A DNA stretch of 64,000 nt, taken from Gari tellinella (taxonomy: Eukaryota; Mollusca; Bivalvia; Cardiida; Psammobiidae). The stretch is taken from the NCBI GenBank assembly GCA_922989275.2, contig OV277861.1, positions 94,526,993 through 94,590,992 on the forward strand. Reading direction: 5' to 3'. The notes under the pieces were generated by a model. That model was not told where the DNA came from. It searched no databases and saw only the letters and a program-made list of their open reading frames with translations. Position 1 is the stretch's first letter, and every line of letters starts with the position of its first letter. Below are positions 61,586-64,000 of the stretch, in pieces. The position numbers and the translations under genes were made by a program.

Positions 61586-61654
61586 GCTTAATGCAGGATA
61601 AAAGTAATGCAGAAAGCTCCTAAACTTTCTGCATTTCTTTTATACTGCATTAAG
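61586..61654. repeat. H1-type hairpin with shortened centre
   Basis: GCTTAATGCAGGATAAAAGT with AATGCAGAAAGCTCCTAAAC, then TTTCTGCATTTCTTTTATAC and TGCATTAAGC. The GGAGC of the right arm is missing. Confidence 0.7.
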
Positions 61655-61768
61655 CCTATGCTTTTAAGAACTTCTTCTTTATTAGCTTGAGTAGCTGTTT
61701 TACCGAGTATCGCCAAAGTGTAAGGCAGTTGGTTTCAAGTACCCTCAAACAAGTGTTCGGTAACATTT

Positions 61769-61852
61769 AATTAACCCATAGCTCCATATATACATACTTT
61801 TATGCATTTAAATTATTCATACCCTGAAGAAAATAGTTCCATTCTAACAAAT
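61769..61852. mobile_element. Family A element, left fragment
   Basis: TTAACCCATAGCTCCATATA and TACCCTGAAGAAAATAGTTC, then unrelated sequence. Confidence 0.5.
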
Positions 61853-62144
61853 TCTAATTCTAACAAACATATCACGGCTGAAGTTATTTGGATTTGAATG
61901 TAAATTTTTATTTGATTGCTTTCTGCGGATGCCATATAAAATTCTGATAAATGACAGTTTTTGTTATAAAAGTATCTCAGGATGAAATTAGTTGAAATCA
62001 AACATAGATCTGAGTATAACTTAGGGCTTCCATCAGTCTGTCTATTTCTGCCTGCACCGCTGAAATTCTTTATGAAAGATAAAGATCAAAGATTTTACAA
62101 AACAAGACTAGTGTCTTTCTAGAAAATTGATATATTTGTGTTAC

Positions 62145-62384
62145 TTAACCCTTTACTCCATATTCTGTTTCTAGTTACCACTTAAAGCAGGTTGAAAGTA
62201 AAGTGGTATGTACTTTAAGGCAATTTTTGCTTTACTTTCAGCCTGTTTTAAGCTACCATCTGCTAGAATATAGAAAACATTTCTTATCATACTTATTCAT
62301 GGCGTTACAAAGTGGAACTATTTCTTCAGTGAAGGGATAAATTAGAGGCATAAAAAGGCATATTTATGGGGTAATGGGTCAATA
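62145..62384. mobile_element. Family A element
   Basis: TTAACCCTTTACTCCATATT to TTTATGGGGTAATGGGTCAA (terminal TTAA mutated). Diverged H1 hairpin (GTACTTTAAGGCAA centre). Confidence 0.8.
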
Positions 62385-62823
62385 ATGTACAATCTGTTTT
62401 ACAATCTGTTTATTAAAATCTGTCAAAATTGATGCAGCCTCTGAGGATTCTGATGATTGCAAATTACTTTCTAATAATCTAGGCCACATATGGAATTAAG
62501 ATCAAGATTGATAACTTTTGCTTTCCATTCCTATATGAATTTGTGCTTCCTAAATAAATATATCATCATTTACTTAACATGTATATCATCAGTTATCTAG
62601 AAGCTTATTTAACTCCATAATCCTGGCTTCAGTGACATTTTCATACAGTTGGGTTCAAATCAAATAAAGAGTTGTGCCCCTTGTCATCTAATCTGAATCC
62701 AAAGGTTTCCTTTCAATAAGTTTAAATTATAGAAATATATACGCAAAATGAACAAACTATTAATGAATTAAATTTAAGTGCAATTAGTTTTATAAGTATA
62801 AGCACAAAAATACATTAAGTTAT
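62385..62823. other. Unassigned AT-rich sequence
   Basis: Nothing recognised. Confidence 0.35.
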
Positions 62824-62978
62824 TAAACCATTATGCCTTTTTACGCCTTTGAGTTATACCGCCACTAAAGAAAATAACTCCACTTTATACTGTCATGAAT
62901 AATCATCATATGAAACCATTTCAATATCCTAGCAGATAGAGCTTGAAGCAGGCTGGAAGTCAAGTCAAGCAGAATAGT
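62824..62978. mobile_element. Family A element, left part
   Basis: ATTAAACCATTATGCCTTTT, CCACTAAAGAAAATAACTCC, TTTCAATATCCTAGCAGATA and a broken hairpin arm (GCAGGCTGGAAGTCAAGTCA). Confidence 0.6.
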
Positions 62979-63114
62979 CCGGGAGTCAAAGGCCGATATT
63001 TAGCTGAACCTGGAAATGCCGGATGAACTTTTTTTCTCTGCAGTTTTCAATAGTCTAGGGTGTCCTCATCAAGATCAAAGAGGGTGCCCGGTGATATCCC
63101 TTGAGCATTTCTCA

Positions 63115-63500
63115 AAATATGCTAATTAAGCCCGCCATTACTGAAATTCCGTTATTTGGCCATATGTCAATTAGTATGCACCCTACCATGATGAAACTGG
63201 TGTCTATAACCAGGTTGTCAGGGTCTACAAACATGATAAACCCATCATTTCATGAATTAAATGTTTTCAACATATGCAACTAATGCAAATTATGCAAATG
63301 AGGTCCGCCATTACTGAAATTCCGTTATTTGGCCATATGTCAATTAGTATGCATCCTACCATGATGAAATTGGTGTCTATAACCAGATTATCAGGGTCTA
63401 CGAACATGATAAACCCATCATTTGAGAAAATTAAATGTTTTGGACATATGCAACTTATGCAAATTATGCAAATGAGGTCGGCCATTACTGAAATTCAGAG
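63115..63500. repeat. 173-174 bp tandem repeat
   Basis: GCCATTACTGAAATTC begins at 63134, 63307 and 63481, giving two full units and the start of a third. Each unit has TTATTTGGCCATATGTCAAT, ACCATGATGAAA, GGTGTCTATAACCAG and GATAAACCCATCATTT. The junction carries TATGCAAATTATGCAAATGA. Mirror-image ORFs on both strands follow from the repeat and are not genes. Confidence 0.88.
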
Positions 63501-64000
63501 TTTTTTGTTATATCTCCAAATATCAGACCATTTAAGACGGTCAACTGGTCCTCGCCTGTAAATATATGTTTCTATATAACACACTGTTAGTCTAAGTCTG
63601 AAGATTATGAATCCTGTTGATGCAGTTAGCAAAGCTTGGGACAACATCGCAATTCAAGATGGCGTCCAAGATGGCCGCCAAAAATACGATATATCACTTA
63701 GGACTCAGTTGTTGGTACAATTTTCCATTAAATAGTTTAAATGTGCCTCATATGTATTCAAAACACATAAATATATGATTATTGAACTTTAAATTCATAA
63801 TAAAATCTCTTTTAATCAAGAAATTATTCAAATTGCCACAAAAGAGGCGTATTTTGCGGGGTTTTTTCACATATGTGTGTATATTTTACTAATGAAATGC
63901 TACAGTTTTTGTTGATAACTAAGAAGCGGGGCTTTTAGTGCAAAACTGGTGCACTTGGTGAAGCAAGCATAAATGTCCACCAAGATGTGCTTACCTCAAA
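63501..64000. other. Unassigned sequence with duplicated CAAGATGGC motif
   Basis: CAAGATGGCGTCCAAGATGG at about 63655-63674 holds two AAGATGG words (the YY1 recognition core). No transcription unit visible. Confidence 0.4.

Noticed and set aside
4955..61654. CRISPR-like interpretation of the many palindromes
   Set aside because: The palindromes are dispersed, 60-75 bases long and inside different elements, with no regular repeat-spacer array. The genome is eukaryotic.
63101..63561. Mirror ORFs over the 173-bp repeat
   Set aside because: The same peptide repeats once per unit and appears on both strands. No domain, no start context.

Overview
This window looks like AT-rich animal (eukaryotic) DNA with no recognisable host gene. 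I found no multi-exon gene, rRNA gene or operon-like layout. The style of the repeats (dense palindromic elements, TGACCTTTGACC arrays, 'ggacagacgg...tatgccccc' tails) fits a bivalve mollusc genome. That assignment rests on memory of such genomes and is not proven here.

Two coding retroelements are present. At 44027-49200 lies an apparently intact DIRS-type tyrosine-recombinase retrotransposon. It has two identical 113-bp inverted terminal repeats, an internal complementary region matching both outer ends, a Gag-like ORF, an RT/RNase H ORF with a methyltransferase-like tail, and an overlapping tyrosine recombinase ORF. A canonical spliceosomal intron is predicted in its leader. At about 29967-32205 lies a decayed, doubly truncated LINE (APE endonuclease plus RT) with a frameshift. 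A short LINE 3' tail of opposite orientation sits at 32376-32500.

Most of the rest is a dense, nested collection of non-autonomous inverted-repeat elements (MITEs), named here by their ends. A: TTAACCC(A/T)TT(A/C)CCCCATA, about 250 bp. B: TTAACTCTTTG..., about 250 bp. C: TTAACCCATTTGTGCCC. D: TTAACTCTTTGCATGCT. E: TTAACCCTTAGCCCGCC. F: CAGGGCTCCAGATAAG, about 193 bp. G: GGGCCCGTTTCATAAAACTT, about 246 bp. H: TACAGC..TCCCTCTC. I: TACAGTGGAGAATCTGTTAT, about 250 bp. J: TACAGTAGAACCTCTCTATT, about 200 bp. K: TACAGTATAACCTGGCTTAT. L: CAGGGCTGCCAT, about 180-255 bp. M: GCCCCGAGGTTATAAAACTT, 240 bp. Families A-E end in TTAA followed by CYC, as piggyBac-type elements do. G and M show CAG target duplications like Harbinger elements. 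One F copy has a perfect 8-bp duplication like hAT elements.

The striking pattern is that families with unrelated termini carry the same few long central hairpins. Hairpin H1 (AAAGTAAAGCAGAA...) occurs in A, J and L. H2 (GAAGACCCTGATCAGAGGG) occurs in B. H3 (CAGTTTGGATCCAGATCAGA and relatives) occurs in C, D, E, H and I. H1 and H2 carry TTAA at the centre, and H1 also at both arm ends. These internal TTAAs are repeatedly the exact landing sites of other TTAA elements, so the families nest in one another.

Other structure: five long foldbacks with CpG-containing loops (three with CRE-like TGACGTCA sequence nearby), a large element with CACGA(A/T)G subterminal arrays (1403-4491), a cluster of perfect heat-shock elements (23163-23370), nuclear-receptor-like tandem repeats (14917-15700), a tRNA-like sequence (52231-52320), and a 173-bp tandem repeat (63115-63500).
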